From assembly GCA_964596645.1 (NCBI GenBank), contig CAZQVB010000010.1, forward strand, positions 62,001 through 126,000: a DNA stretch of 64,000 bases, in the 5' to 3' direction. The notes beneath the pieces were generated by a model. The model saw nothing but the letters and a program-made list of their open reading frames with translations, was not told where the DNA came from and ran no database searches. This DNA is from CAVQEK01 sp964596645. Lineage in GTDB: Bacteria > Bacteroidota > Bacteroidia > Cytophagales > Cyclobacteriaceae. Each line of letters starts with the position of its first letter. The first letter of the stretch is position 1. Made by a program: the position numbers and the translations under genes. Shown here one piece after another: positions 26,447-36,476 of this stretch.

Positions 26447-28459
26447 ATGATGTATAAGATAATTGTTACGCTACTTGCGCTTTGTATTTTTTCCTTACCT
26501 CTACCTGCACAAGAAAAGGCTATAACACTCAATCAGAACAGTCCGCATGTGAAGTTGAAGAGCATTAACATCGGAGACTGTAGATGGACTGAAGGCTTTT
26601 GGGCAGATAAGTTCGAGGTATGTGAGCAGGAGATGGTACCGTACATGTGGAATGTGCTGAGCAGTCCTGATATTGGTCATGCATATCAGAACTTCAAGAT
26701 AGCTGCCGGATTAGAGGAAGGAATATGTAAAGGTACAGCATGGCATGATGGAGACTTTTACAAATGGATAGAGGCCTCACTGTACGTGTATGCCATCAAC
26801 AAAGATTCTAGCATCATCAGTCGACTTGATGAAGTGATTGCAGTGATCGCCAAAGCACAAGCTGAAGATGGTTATCTCTCTACGCCGGTAATGCTGAGAA
26901 AGAAGGAGCGTTTCTCTGAAAAGCGCAATCACGAAATGTATAATTTTGGTCATTTGTTTACCACCGCTTGCATTCATCATCGCGTGACGGGAAAAACATC
27001 TATGCTTGATATTGCAACAAATCTGGCAGACTACCTTTATGAAACATTCAATCCAACACCCGACGATTTGATTCATTTTGGCTGGAACCCGTCACACATT
27101 ATGGGATTGGTAGAGCTGTACAGAACCACAAAAGACAAAAGATATCTAGCACTTGCAGAAATCTTCATCAACAACAGGGGAGCGGCTAAGGCCATAGAGC
27201 ACCCCAGCATTCACATACAAGACTTGGGCGATCAAAATCAGGACAGAACGCCGCTAAGGGAAGAAGATGAGGCGGTTGGCCACGCCGTTACGGCTATGTA
27301 TCTGTATGCTGGTGCTGCCGACGTATATGCCGAAACAGGCGAAAAAGCATTGATGGATGCCCTGCACAGAATTTGGGATAATGTGGTAAACTACAAGATG
27401 TATGTAACCGGCGCAGTGGGTCAGGTTCATCATTCGGCATCATCCAACAAAGACTTTGTGCATGAAGCTTTTTATCATGAATACGTTTTGCCCAACAAAA
27501 CGGCATATAATGAAACATGCGCTAACATCTCCAATGCCATGTTCAATTATCGCATGTTGAGTCTTACGGGAAACAGTAAGTATACCGACATAATGGAACT
27601 GGTACTGTATAACAGTGCACTTTCCGGAATATCTATTGATGGTAAAAGTTTCTTTTATACCAATCCTCTGCGAAGAACAGAAGGCGATAAAGCCTTGCAA
27701 TGGGACACAGAAACCCGACAGCCATACCTCGACTGTTTTTGCTGCCCACCAAACATTGTGCGAACAATAGCGAAATCTTCGGCCTGGGCATATAGCTTAT
27801 CTGACGATGCTATTTGGGTAAATTTATATGGTGGAAACAGGCTTGAAACAACCATGCTCGACGGCGCAACGCTTAAGCTGTCGCAGGAAAGCAACTACCC
27901 CTGGGATGGAGATGTAAAGATTGTTGTTGATGAGTGCAAAGAGCAGGCGTTTTCAGTGATGATGCGTATTCCGGAATGGTGCAACAAGTACAGCATTAAA
28001 ATAAATGGTAAGCATCAGGAAGTGCAACTGAGCAGTGGAAGAACTGCGCATTTAAAAAGAGTTTGGAAAAAAGGTGACGCAATAGAACTTGTTATGGACA
28101 TGCCACCAACGCTGGTAGAAGGTCATGAAAAGGTTGAAGAGATCAGGAATCAAATAGCCATAAAAAGAGGTCCGGTGGTGTATTGTTTAGAATCTCCCGA
28201 TCTGTCAGATGAAGATGAAATTCTCGATATATATATACCATCAGCAATTAATTTAAAACCCGTTTACAAAGAAAATCTCTTGGGTGGTTTGACTACTTTG
28301 AATGGAACAGTGAAAAAAAGACAGTTTAAAAGTAATTCCCTCTATGCTCCCTTAAATAAATCGGATTGGAAGGAGTTGGATGTTCAATTTATACCCTATT
28401 ATGCCTGGAGTAACAGGGGGATCAGTGAGATGACCGTCTGGATGCCTATACTCTGGTGA
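26447..28459 (+). CDS. GH127-type beta-L-arabinofuranosidase-like glycoside hydrolase
   Basis: 670 residues with a signal peptide (IIVTLLALCIFSLPLPA). The alpha/alpha barrel of GH127 (former DUF1680) is recognised from RWTEGFWADKFE, the acidic NETCANISNAMFNY segment and the cysteine cluster DCFCCPPN; in the family a Glu and three Cys bind zinc, one Cys acting as nucleophile. Known members release beta-L-arabinofuranose, so arabinose is likely in the target polymer. Start at the ATG pair 26447/26450; earlier in-frame ATG overlaps the sulfatase and lacks a signal peptide. Confidence 0.85.
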   Translation: MMYKIIVTLLALCIFSLPLPAQEKAITLNQNSPHVKLKSINIGDCRWTEGFWADKFEVCEQEMVPYMWNVLSSPDIGHAYQNFKIAAGLEEGICKGTAWHDGDFYKWIEASLYVYAINKDSSIISRLDEVIAVIAKAQAEDGYLSTPVMLRKKERFSEKRNHEMYNFGHLFTTACIHHRVTGKTSMLDIATNLADYLYETFNPTPDDLIHFGWNPSHIMGLVELYRTTKDKRYLALAEIFINNRGAAKAIEHPSIHIQDLGDQNQDRTPLREEDEAVGHAVTAMYLYAGAADVYAETGEKALMDALHRIWDNVVNYKMYVTGAVGQVHHSASSNKDFVHEAFYHEYVLPNKTAYNETCANISNAMFNYRMLSLTGNSKYTDIMELVLYNSALSGISIDGKSFFYTNPLRRTEGDKALQWDTETRQPYLDCFCCPPNIVRTIAKSSAWAYSLSDDAIWVNLYGGNRLETTMLDGATLKLSQESNYPWDGDVKIVVDECKEQAFSVMMRIPEWCNKYSIKINGKHQEVQLSSGRTAHLKRVWKKGDAIELVMDMPPTLVEGHEKVEEIRNQIAIKRGPVVYCLESPDLSDEDEILDIYIPSAINLKPVYKENLLGGLTTLNGTVKKRQFKSNSLYAPLNKSDWKELDVQFIPYYAWSNRGISEMTVWMPILW

Positions 28460-28500
28460 AGGCCACTGGGATAATGGTAGAACAGCAGAAGGAATAAAAG

Positions 28501-30630
28501 ATGATGAAGATTTATTGTATAATAGCGCTCAGTTTGTGCCTCGCAAAGGCCTTAATGGCACAACCCTTTTATGTTTCGCCAAAAGGAGATGACGCCAACC
28601 CTGGCACCGAAGAGGCCCCTTTTCAAACCATACAGAAGGCAGCAGATTGGGCTGCTCGATCACAGTCTACCGTTTATCTGAGGCAGGGGCTGTACCGTCT
28701 TCAGTCGGCCATAGAGCTCAAGTCGCATCACTCGGGTATACGCATAGAGCCTTATCAGAGCGAGCAGGTGACACTTTCGGGTGCCATAGCGCTCGATCAG
28801 TGGAAGCTGGTAAAGCACCCGAGGCCATCGAAAGACAGGCCCGCAAAAGTTTATATGGCTGAAACCGGAAAATACGCCAATGTGCTTACCCTGTACGGAC
28901 CCGATGGGCTGTTGCCACGGGCGGCTTCTGCGCCATTAAAAACAGTTTCGGGCGATTTGCAACCTACAGAAGGCGGTAGTGATACGGCTGGTCAAGGAGA
29001 AAGCATCCCCACTCCCAGCACCATGTTTTTCCTGCCCGGGCAGATAGACCACGTACAGGATTTTGCCAATACAGAAATTTTCATTTTGCCCAGGGCCGAT
29101 TGGGTAGCCAACTATTTGCCAGTGAAGCATGTGGATCGCCAAAGTCGCAGACTGGAAACCTACGTGCCGGGTACCTACGCCCTCACCACGCCGCCCACCT
29201 GGACGCAAATCGAACTTTTTTACCGTCTGGAAAACGCTCCAGAATTTCTGGATGAACCCGGCGAGTGGTATTTCGATGCGGAGTCGTCGCGCATATACCT
29301 GGTGGCACCTGCCGACGAGGCTCCAAAACACATCGAACTGCCAGTCCTCGATCAGCTCTTCAGCCTGGAGGGCGATTTTGAGAACAATGACTTGATTAGC
29401 GATATCAAGATAACAGGACTCAGCATGCAACACACCACTCGCATGACGTGGGCTGGAGGTAGGATAGGTGTGCAACATGACTGGGGTGTGGCCGATGGGC
29501 AGTGGGCATTTATCAAAGTAAAGGGAGCGCGGGGCATTGAGGTGAGCAACTGCTTGTTTGAGCATGGTGGTGGCGACGGCGTGCGACTGGATGTGGCCGG
29601 GTGGAACAACCGCATCCACCATAATGAGTTCAGTCACCTGGGTGGCGCGGCCGTAAGCCTCATTGGCCTGGCGCCGGGCACACGTGACGAGCTGCACAGC
29701 AATCATGTGTATGGCAATCACATTCATCACTGCGCCGAGCTGTGGTGGCTGCAGCCGGGCATCATGGTTTGCCAATCCTCCACCAATCGCATTGCCAACA
29801 ACCTCATTCATGACTTGCCCTACAACGGTATTGCTTTGGTGGGTGGTCGTGCCGGCTTTTTTGGACGTGGAAAAAGTGATTTTCCCGGCAATGGCCTATC
29901 CTACATGCACTGGGACGAAATACCGCAAGAAGTGGATGAATGGTATGAAAAAATAGGATACATCAGCACGCGCGACAATATGCTGGAACACAACGAAATA
30001 CATCACGTGGTAGAGCGGCTGGGCGATGGCAACGCCATTTATCTGTCTGGTGTTGGTACAGGCAACATTCTTCAAAACAACTACATTCACGACATGCCCT
30101 CTTTCAGCAGTGCCGGTGGCCTTCGCTTCGACAACGATACCTGGTTTTGCACCATGCGAAACAATGTGGTGTGGAACGTGAACGGTGCCAACATAGTGAG
30201 CAAATGGGTGAACACCGTGGAGAACAATATAATGGTGAACAGCGCAGTACGCAGCAACCTCATGCTCACTGCCGGGCCAAAGTGGGGCAGCAACATCCGT
30301 CGAAACATCATTGTAAACAACCGGCAACTCTACGAGCCGACGATGAATAAATGGATGCTGCCCGAGCAGATCTTCATGAAAGGGGAGTTGGAGCAGTGCA
30401 TCATTACCAACAATCTATTTTTCGTTTCCGACGACGAGGCATTTGGCCAAGAGCGGGTCGAGGAGATCAATAATCTGTTCAACGCTGCCGATAACCTGCA
30501 CGCCGATCCACAATTCTTAAATATCGATCAGGGTAATTTTGGTTTGGAAGAAGATTCCCCTGCACTGAAAATGGGATTTATTCCTATAGAAAAATATGGT
30601 TTAACAGAGAAAGCAGGAAGAAATCCATGA
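28501..30630 (+). CDS. Secreted right-handed beta-helix enzyme, GH141-like
   Basis: 709 residues: signal peptide (IIALSLCLAKALMAQ), then FYVSPKGDDANPGTEEAPF, the usual opening of parallel beta-helix carbohydrate enzymes. A domain with PEFLDEPGEWYFD and a long helix region with many Asn/His turns (RIHHNEFSHLGGAAVSL, NRIANNLIHDLPYNGI) follow. This layout is like GH141 (alpha-L-fucosidase or xylanase in known members), but the assignment rests on overall resemblance. Its stop overlaps an ATG of the GH43 frame (ATGA at 30627). Confidence 0.62.
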   Translation: MMKIYCIIALSLCLAKALMAQPFYVSPKGDDANPGTEEAPFQTIQKAADWAARSQSTVYLRQGLYRLQSAIELKSHHSGIRIEPYQSEQVTLSGAIALDQWKLVKHPRPSKDRPAKVYMAETGKYANVLTLYGPDGLLPRAASAPLKTVSGDLQPTEGGSDTAGQGESIPTPSTMFFLPGQIDHVQDFANTEIFILPRADWVANYLPVKHVDRQSRRLETYVPGTYALTTPPTWTQIELFYRLENAPEFLDEPGEWYFDAESSRIYLVAPADEAPKHIELPVLDQLFSLEGDFENNDLISDIKITGLSMQHTTRMTWAGGRIGVQHDWGVADGQWAFIKVKGARGIEVSNCLFEHGGGDGVRLDVAGWNNRIHHNEFSHLGGAAVSLIGLAPGTRDELHSNHVYGNHIHHCAELWWLQPGIMVCQSSTNRIANNLIHDLPYNGIALVGGRAGFFGRGKSDFPGNGLSYMHWDEIPQEVDEWYEKIGYISTRDNMLEHNEIHHVVERLGDGNAIYLSGVGTGNILQNNYIHDMPSFSSAGGLRFDNDTWFCTMRNNVVWNVNGANIVSKWVNTVENNIMVNSAVRSNLMLTAGPKWGSNIRRNIIVNNRQLYEPTMNKWMLPEQIFMKGELEQCIITNNLFFVSDDEAFGQERVEEINNLFNAADNLHADPQFLNIDQGNFGLEEDSPALKMGFIPIEKYGLTEKAGRNP

Positions 30631-30653
30631 TGCCGTGTGCCGAAGCAGTTTAC

Positions 30654-31712
30654 ATGAAATTAATGATGATTTTCTCTAATGTCTGTAGCTTGCTTGTAAC
30701 AGTGGTACTGGCAAGCTTGGCTTCTGTAGGGCTTGCGCAGGCCATCAGTCACGACTCCATTCACCATTCCCAAATTCGTGTACGCGATCCGTTCATCTAT
30801 GCAGATGCCAATACGAAGACATATTATTTGTACGCGTCCATAGCAAACCGCGATGACAGCATTGTCAATGGTGTAGAAGTGTACACGAGCAAAGACCTGA
30901 ACATGTGGCATGGGCCCAGCCCGGTGTTTGAAGTGCCTTCAGATTTTTGGGCCAAAAGCATGGTTTGGGCACCGGAGATGCATGCCTATCAGGGAAAATA
31001 CTATCTCTTTGTCACATTTACGGCAGACACTCCTTTGCCCGATCCACCAACACCTCCTGCCGACAACTGGCCTCGGTATCGCAAAAGAGGCACACAAATT
31101 TTAGTAGCAGATGCCCCGGATGGCCCATTCAGGGCTTTTGATAATAAGGCGCACACTCCGGAAAACTGGATGGCCCTCGACGGCACATTGTGGGTAGAAG
31201 ATGGCAAGCCCTACATGATCTTTTGCCACGAGTGGGTTCAGATAGAAGATGGCACTATTGATTTTGTTCCGCTCAAGTCCGATCTATCAGGCCCGGCCGG
31301 CAATGTCGAGACCCTCTTTCATGCCTCAGAAGCTCCCTGGATTGTGGCCGGCGGTAAAAATAAAAACGCCTACATCACCGATGGCTGCTTTCTGTACAAG
31401 ACAAAAAGCGGAAAACTGCTCATGATCTGGTCGGCCAACGGAACCAATGGTTACGCCATCGGTATAGCGGATTCGCAAAGCAACACGCTTGCCGGCCCCT
31501 GGACACAGCAGGCCGAGCCGCTTTTTTATGAAAATGGCGGTCATGGAATGATTTTTAAAACTTTTGAAGGGCAGTTGGTACTTGCGCTGCATCAGCCCAA
31601 TAAGCACCCGGATGAGCGCATGCAGCTATACAAACTATCGGACATAGGGCACTCACTGCGATTGGGAGAGCATTTACTGGAAAACGAATCCGGGCAAAAC
31701 CTGCATGAATGA
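30654..31712 (+). CDS. GH43-family glycoside hydrolase, secreted
   Basis: About 352 residues: signal peptide, then a five-bladed propeller of GH43. The general base is the Asp of VRDPFIYAD; the transition-state Asp and the acid Glu are expected in ALDGTLWVEDGKP and VWAPEMHAYQGKYYLF-type blades, both visible. GH43 enzymes are alpha-L-arabinofuranosidases or beta-xylosidases, or exo-galactanases; which one is not decidable. An ATG at 30627 overlapping the upstream stop is possible, but 30654 gives a normal signal peptide. The gene overlaps the next by four bases. Confidence 0.85.
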   Translation: MKLMMIFSNVCSLLVTVVLASLASVGLAQAISHDSIHHSQIRVRDPFIYADANTKTYYLYASIANRDDSIVNGVEVYTSKDLNMWHGPSPVFEVPSDFWAKSMVWAPEMHAYQGKYYLFVTFTADTPLPDPPTPPADNWPRYRKRGTQILVADAPDGPFRAFDNKAHTPENWMALDGTLWVEDGKPYMIFCHEWVQIEDGTIDFVPLKSDLSGPAGNVETLFHASEAPWIVAGGKNKNAYITDGCFLYKTKSGKLLMIWSANGTNGYAIGIADSQSNTLAGPWTQQAEPLFYENGGHGMIFKTFEGQLVLALHQPNKHPDERMQLYKLSDIGHSLRLGEHLLENESGQNLHE

Positions 31713-33007
31713 TGAAAAGAAGGTCATTTTTTCAAAGGGCTCTGCCAGTAGGGGCAGGCGCTATGGTAGCATCCAGTGCTGTGTATGCAGTATCCGCGCG
31801 CAATACATCCACAACCGTGATCAATCCGCTGGACTATGGCGCTGTGGGCGACGGCAAAACGGATAGCACACAAGCTTTCCTGCGTGCATTTGAGCAACTG
31901 GAAAATGGCGCAGCTTTGCTGATTCCCATAGGCAATTTTGTGGTGAATGAACCGCTCTATATACGGAAAAAACAAAATGTGGCGATTGTTGGTCAGGGAC
32001 CCGGGGCTAAGATCATTGCCGGCGCACCGATGAAGAGCCTGCTCCACGCCGAATATCCATTTGGTGGTAGCGTGGTAGAAGGCTTTGCACTCGATGCCAA
32101 CAGCCTGGCCGATGTGGCACTGAGGATAGAGGGCGGCGGATATGTGCGCGTGAACAACATGAACATTTGGAATCCGCGCGAAATCGGGATACATGGAGGC
32201 ACAGTAGGTAAGCAAACCGGGCCGGAATTTATCGTGACCAACTCCAGGCTTACCGGTATGGCGCAGCCTACAGCGGCAGATCCATCGTCGAAATACGGAA
32301 TATTGGTAGAAAAAGACTGGACAGACAGCCACTACGACAATTTGATCATAAGAGGCTTTACAGAATGTGCCATGGAACTCAGGGCCAACTCCAATCTGAT
32401 CAATATGGTGCATGTATATCGATACCCCGCCTTTCAATATTTTTCAGGTTTGCGCCTGAAAGGAAATGAAAACTACCTGGTGCAGGCATATTTCGACAAT
32501 GCCATCGATGTGGGATGCGAAGTGCTGGGACATAATACAACCATTTTTTCCAGCTACACCCTGCGCATAAAGCTGACCTTCAACAACGGCCCTGTAGCAC
32601 CGGGTGTGGGCATTCGCATTGGCAGCCCTGAGAAGAAGGTGAAAAATGTAAACATCGTGAATTGCAGCTTTGTGAATCATGTGCCCGATACATCGGAGTT
32701 TGCCGCAAACAGGCTTACGGGCATTGAGCTGATCAATGGCGAAGGCATTGTGGCTTACGACAACCAATACGACCGCGCCGAGCCTGGCGATACGCGCGGT
32801 AAAGGCAAAGTGGTAGTGCCGGCCGGCAGTAAATCGTATACTGTGGAGTTGCAGTCACTGGTGCCTCCGCAAAACATTCAATTGACACCCCGCAGCGCCA
32901 TCAATAGCAGCTTTTGGGTCGGGCACAGCGATAGGCAATCCTTCACCATACATTTGGCCCGGGCCGAGCGGACGGATGTTTCTTTCGATTACTCCTTTCA
33001 AGAATAG
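31709..33007 (+). CDS. Tat-exported pectate-lyase-fold beta-helix protein
   Basis: 432 residues with a twin-arginine signal (MKRRSFFQRALPVGAGAM) and the Pectate_lyase_3 opening INPLDYGAVGDGKTDSTQAF, followed by parallel beta-helix coils. I see no clear polygalacturonase or pectate-lyase catalytic set, so activity is unknown; relatives include GH28-like hydrolases, lyases and epimerases. ATGA overlap with the GH43 stop shows tight coupling in the operon. Confidence 0.72.
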   Translation: MMKRRSFFQRALPVGAGAMVASSAVYAVSARNTSTTVINPLDYGAVGDGKTDSTQAFLRAFEQLENGAALLIPIGNFVVNEPLYIRKKQNVAIVGQGPGAKIIAGAPMKSLLHAEYPFGGSVVEGFALDANSLADVALRIEGGGYVRVNNMNIWNPREIGIHGGTVGKQTGPEFIVTNSRLTGMAQPTAADPSSKYGILVEKDWTDSHYDNLIIRGFTECAMELRANSNLINMVHVYRYPAFQYFSGLRLKGNENYLVQAYFDNAIDVGCEVLGHNTTIFSSYTLRIKLTFNNGPVAPGVGIRIGSPEKKVKNVNIVNCSFVNHVPDTSEFAANRLTGIELINGEGIVAYDNQYDRAEPGDTRGKGKVVVPAGSKSYTVELQSLVPPQNIQLTPRSAINSSFWVGHSDRQSFTIHLARAERTDVSFDYSFQE

Positions 33008-33009
33008 CG

Positions 33010-34959
33010 ATGAAAAAGATACACATTGTTTTCTTATCTCTCCTGATCAGCGCCGCCTGCACGTCTGCCGGGCAAAATATGCCCAATGTGCTATGGCTCA
33101 CGGTGGAAGATACCTCCCCATATCTTTTCCCTGCCTATGGAAACACGATCATCAAAACTCCCAATTTGGATTTTTTGGCGCGGCAGGGAGTGGTTTTTGA
33201 CAATGCATTTGCCACCGGCCCGCAGTGCTCTCCGGCCAGGTCATCATTGATCAGCGGCAGGGATGCCACTACTTTCGGCAATGATTATCACCGGGAGGGC
33301 AGGGAAGTGCCCGACGACTATTTTTTTCCAGCCCTAATGACCCACTACTACCGCACCAATCAGGGAAAAACCGACTACAACATACCCCCGGGCAAAGAGA
33401 AGGAATTGTTGAAAAAGGTGTGGGACGAGAATGGAGCAAAGGCTACTTACAACAGCCCATTACGGGAAGAAAAGCCGTTTTTCTCCATGTTCAACGATAT
33501 AAGTACACACATGAGCCGCATGACGACCGTCACGCTGGCTGAGCGGCAGCCATGTAGCATTACTGTGCAAGCGGAAGATTTGCCGCCCTATGTTCCCAAC
33601 CTGCCGGAAATCCGGGCCGACTACGCGCTGCACCTGGAAAGTATAGAGGATGCCGACCGTTGGTTGGGCCTCTTCCTCGACGACCTCAAGATGCGCGGGC
33701 TGTTAGACAATACCATCATATTTTTCTTTAGCGACCATGGCGGCTGCCTTCCCAGGGGCAAGGCGTTTCCATTTGATACTGGCTTCCGATCGGCCTTTAT
33801 TGCCTATGTACCCCCAGCCTGGCAACACCTCTGGGACGAAAAACCCGGTACACGTTCTCAAAGACTCGTCACCTTTACCGACTTTGGCCCCACACTGCTC
33901 AGCCTGGCGGGCATAGAGCCTCCAGAGTACATGCAGGGAGTGCCTTTCATGGGCCAGTACAGGCTAAAGGGTAAACAATACGCGCACACCTTCCGAACAA
34001 ACACCGGCATACATTACGATCCTTCGCGCTCGGTGTACGATGGTAGATACCACTACATACGCTACTATACGCCTTACAAGGTGCACGGATTGCGGCAGTC
34101 ATTTCAATGGGGTATGCCGGCACAGCTGGCCTGGGACGAACAATACCACAAGGGACGCATCACAGGGCAACACAGCGCATTGTTTGAACCAAAGCCTTTC
34201 GAAATGTTGTTCGATCTGCACGCTGACCCATGGGAAATGAAAAATCTTGCCAATGACCTCGATAATCAGGCAAAGCTGGAAGAGCTGCGTGCAGAGGTTT
34301 CCAATCGGCTCCGCAGCGTGAGAGATCTTGGTTTTTTCACTGCACATATGCGATCGGCCATGGTGGCTGATGGCGGTAATCTGCACGATCATATAGCCGA
34401 TACGGACTTCCCCCTGGATGAACTACACGACCTTGTGGAAGCCGCCTCAGACCCCAAAGGAATTGATCCTGGCCAATTGGAAAAATACTTATTGCATCAG
34501 GATGCGGCGTTTCGGTTTTGGGCAGCTTCCGGCTTTGCCGCGCTCTATCATGCGGGCGGGCAATATGCCATACCCGATGCACTGAGGGCGCGTGTACACG
34601 ATGAGGATGCCTCTGTGGCTGCCACTGCTGCCGAAGCCCTGGTGTTGGCAGGTGAAACCCATGCTGGCCTGGAGTCACTTATCAACAGAATAGAGCAAGG
34701 CGAAGCCCCGGCATACTCAGCGCTGGAAGAACTACTTAAGCAAGTGCAGTTGGACAGGCAGCAGAGGGACAGACTTCTGAAAATAGGCAACGGTAAAGAT
34801 GCTGAGGTCAATTTTTCGTACCGCAGCTTATTGGTAAGTTTGGGCCAATTGCCATTGGACAGCCTGTACGACGAGAGCACAAAAAATACATTTTTGAAAG
34901 CACACAGGCAGCGTGTTCTGCATTGGGCTCCCACCAGGCCCAACCCAACAAAAGAATAA
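33010..34959 (+). CDS. Family S1 sulfatase with HEAT-like C-terminal extension
   Basis: 649 residues, secreted (signal peptide ending near CTSAGQ). The catalytic part has VEDTSPYLFPAYG with Glu-Asp in place of the common Asp-Asp, and CSPAR (Cys73) as the formylglycine motif; FFFSDHGGCLPRGK carries later ligands. This resembles N-sulfoglucosamine sulfohydrolase-like sulfatases. From about residue 475 the protein continues with helical repeats (FRFWAASGFAALYHAGGQ, VAATAAEALVLAGE) of HEAT type, an interaction module. It starts two bases after the upstream stop. Confidence 0.88.
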   Translation: MKKIHIVFLSLLISAACTSAGQNMPNVLWLTVEDTSPYLFPAYGNTIIKTPNLDFLARQGVVFDNAFATGPQCSPARSSLISGRDATTFGNDYHREGREVPDDYFFPALMTHYYRTNQGKTDYNIPPGKEKELLKKVWDENGAKATYNSPLREEKPFFSMFNDISTHMSRMTTVTLAERQPCSITVQAEDLPPYVPNLPEIRADYALHLESIEDADRWLGLFLDDLKMRGLLDNTIIFFFSDHGGCLPRGKAFPFDTGFRSAFIAYVPPAWQHLWDEKPGTRSQRLVTFTDFGPTLLSLAGIEPPEYMQGVPFMGQYRLKGKQYAHTFRTNTGIHYDPSRSVYDGRYHYIRYYTPYKVHGLRQSFQWGMPAQLAWDEQYHKGRITGQHSALFEPKPFEMLFDLHADPWEMKNLANDLDNQAKLEELRAEVSNRLRSVRDLGFFTAHMRSAMVADGGNLHDHIADTDFPLDELHDLVEAASDPKGIDPGQLEKYLLHQDAAFRFWAASGFAALYHAGGQYAIPDALRARVHDEDASVAATAAEALVLAGETHAGLESLINRIEQGEAPAYSALEELLKQVQLDRQQRDRLLKIGNGKDAEVNFSYRSLLVSLGQLPLDSLYDESTKNTFLKAHRQRVLHWAPTRPNPTKE

Positions 34960-34964
34960 ATGAT

Positions 34965-36425
34965 ATGAAAACAGGAAGAATCATTTTTTTGACCATTGCA
35001 TTAGCCACCGTGGCAATGTGCCAGGTAAAGAAGGATCCGAATACTACATCGGAATCAACTTCACGAGCACCGAATATTATCTACATCCTTGCCGATGACC
35101 TGGGCTGGGGCGACTTGTCCTTGCTGGGTCAGCGGGAACTATCCACGCCCTCCATCGACAAGCTTGCGGCCGAGGGTATGCTCTTTACCAACCACTACTC
35201 CGGCTCGGCCGTTTGTGCCCCTTCACGCGCGTCGCTCATGACAGGCCAGCATACAGGCCACACCGCCATTCGTGGCAATCAGTCATTCCCCGGTATAGGC
35301 GTGGCTCCGCTCGCTCCTGATGTGCCTACTCTACCGGAGGCGATAAAACAGGGTACGCAATACACAACGGCCATGACGGGCAGGTGGCACCTGGGCGGTG
35401 AGCTTACCGAACAGACGCCTTTTCACCGTGGTTTCGACTACCACTTCGGCAAACTGAGCTCCAACTATCGCAACACTGCCGGAGTGATGATCGATGCCCT
35501 CTGGAACGAACAGGGCCAACATGTGCCTTATGAACAATATTCCAAGCTGAAAGTGGAGCCCATGTATGAGAATGGTTCGCTATATCAGCTCACAGAAATG
35601 GAAATGGCGCAAAGGCCCGTCAATATGGATGAAATGGTGACGGATAAAGCCATAGAATTTATCAGTAAAACACATGAAACGCCTTATTTTCTGTACGTGG
35701 CCTACAACCTGGTGCACGAGCCGATGGAATATCATGACGAGTATCCCGTGGGTAACAATGACTGGCCGGGCGAAGAAAAAGCCTTTGCCAGTATGTTGCA
35801 GGCACTCGACGACTATGTAGCCAGCATATTAGCTGCAGTCGACAACAGCGGCCAACGCGAAAGCACGATCATCATCTTTACCAGCGACAATGGCGCACAT
35901 AATGAGGGGGGGCACGACGTAGAGTTTTTCAACTCCAACGGAATTTTTAAGGAGCATAAGCGCTCCTTTTACGAAGGAGGCCTGCATGCCCCCATGATCG
36001 TGCGATGGCCGGGGGTGGTGGCTCCGGGCAGTCAAACTGATTTGTTATCGGCATTTTATGATGTAATGCCCACCTTGTGCGACATTGCCGGCGCTCCTAT
36101 ACCAGATCATACCGATGGTATCTCTTTTTTGCCAACACTAAAAGGGCAAGAGCAGCAAGAACACGATTTTCTTTATTGGGAGTTTAATGAAAGCATCAAC
36201 TTCAAAAAAGACCAGTATAAACAAGCCGTGAGAATGGGCGATTGGAAGGGTATTTATTATATAGATGAAGCCCGGTTTGAACTATACAATCTCAGCGATG
36301 ATATGGCAGAAATGAATAATGTAGCCGATGCGCATCCTGATGTTGTGCAAGAAATGAAGGCCGTGATGCAGGCCCAGCATACACCATCCGAAAGATTTCC
36401 GCTGCTGCCCGAAGAGCGCCAATAA
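34965..36425 (+). CDS. Family S1 sulfatase, lipoprotein
   Basis: 486 residues from the ATG at 34965. An N-terminal hydrophobic stretch ends in ATVAMC (lipobox Cys19). Metal-binding LADDLGWGD (Asp44, Asp45), formylglycine motif CAPSR (Cys84) and IFTSDNGAHNEGG are intact. The pattern HNEGGHDVEFF in this protein and KEGGQDPEFF in the one at 55291 indicate closely related sulfatases with perhaps different regioselectivity. It follows the previous sulfatase by five bases. Confidence 0.91.
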   Translation: MKTGRIIFLTIALATVAMCQVKKDPNTTSESTSRAPNIIYILADDLGWGDLSLLGQRELSTPSIDKLAAEGMLFTNHYSGSAVCAPSRASLMTGQHTGHTAIRGNQSFPGIGVAPLAPDVPTLPEAIKQGTQYTTAMTGRWHLGGELTEQTPFHRGFDYHFGKLSSNYRNTAGVMIDALWNEQGQHVPYEQYSKLKVEPMYENGSLYQLTEMEMAQRPVNMDEMVTDKAIEFISKTHETPYFLYVAYNLVHEPMEYHDEYPVGNNDWPGEEKAFASMLQALDDYVASILAAVDNSGQRESTIIIFTSDNGAHNEGGHDVEFFNSNGIFKEHKRSFYEGGLHAPMIVRWPGVVAPGSQTDLLSAFYDVMPTLCDIAGAPIPDHTDGISFLPTLKGQEQQEHDFLYWEFNESINFKKDQYKQAVRMGDWKGIYYIDEARFELYNLSDDMAEMNNVADAHPDVVQEMKAVMQAQHTPSERFPLLPEERQ

Positions 36426-36476
36426 AAATGTTGTCTCCGGAATAGGCGCAGTTTTTTTATTTTGTCTGTCAATGAT

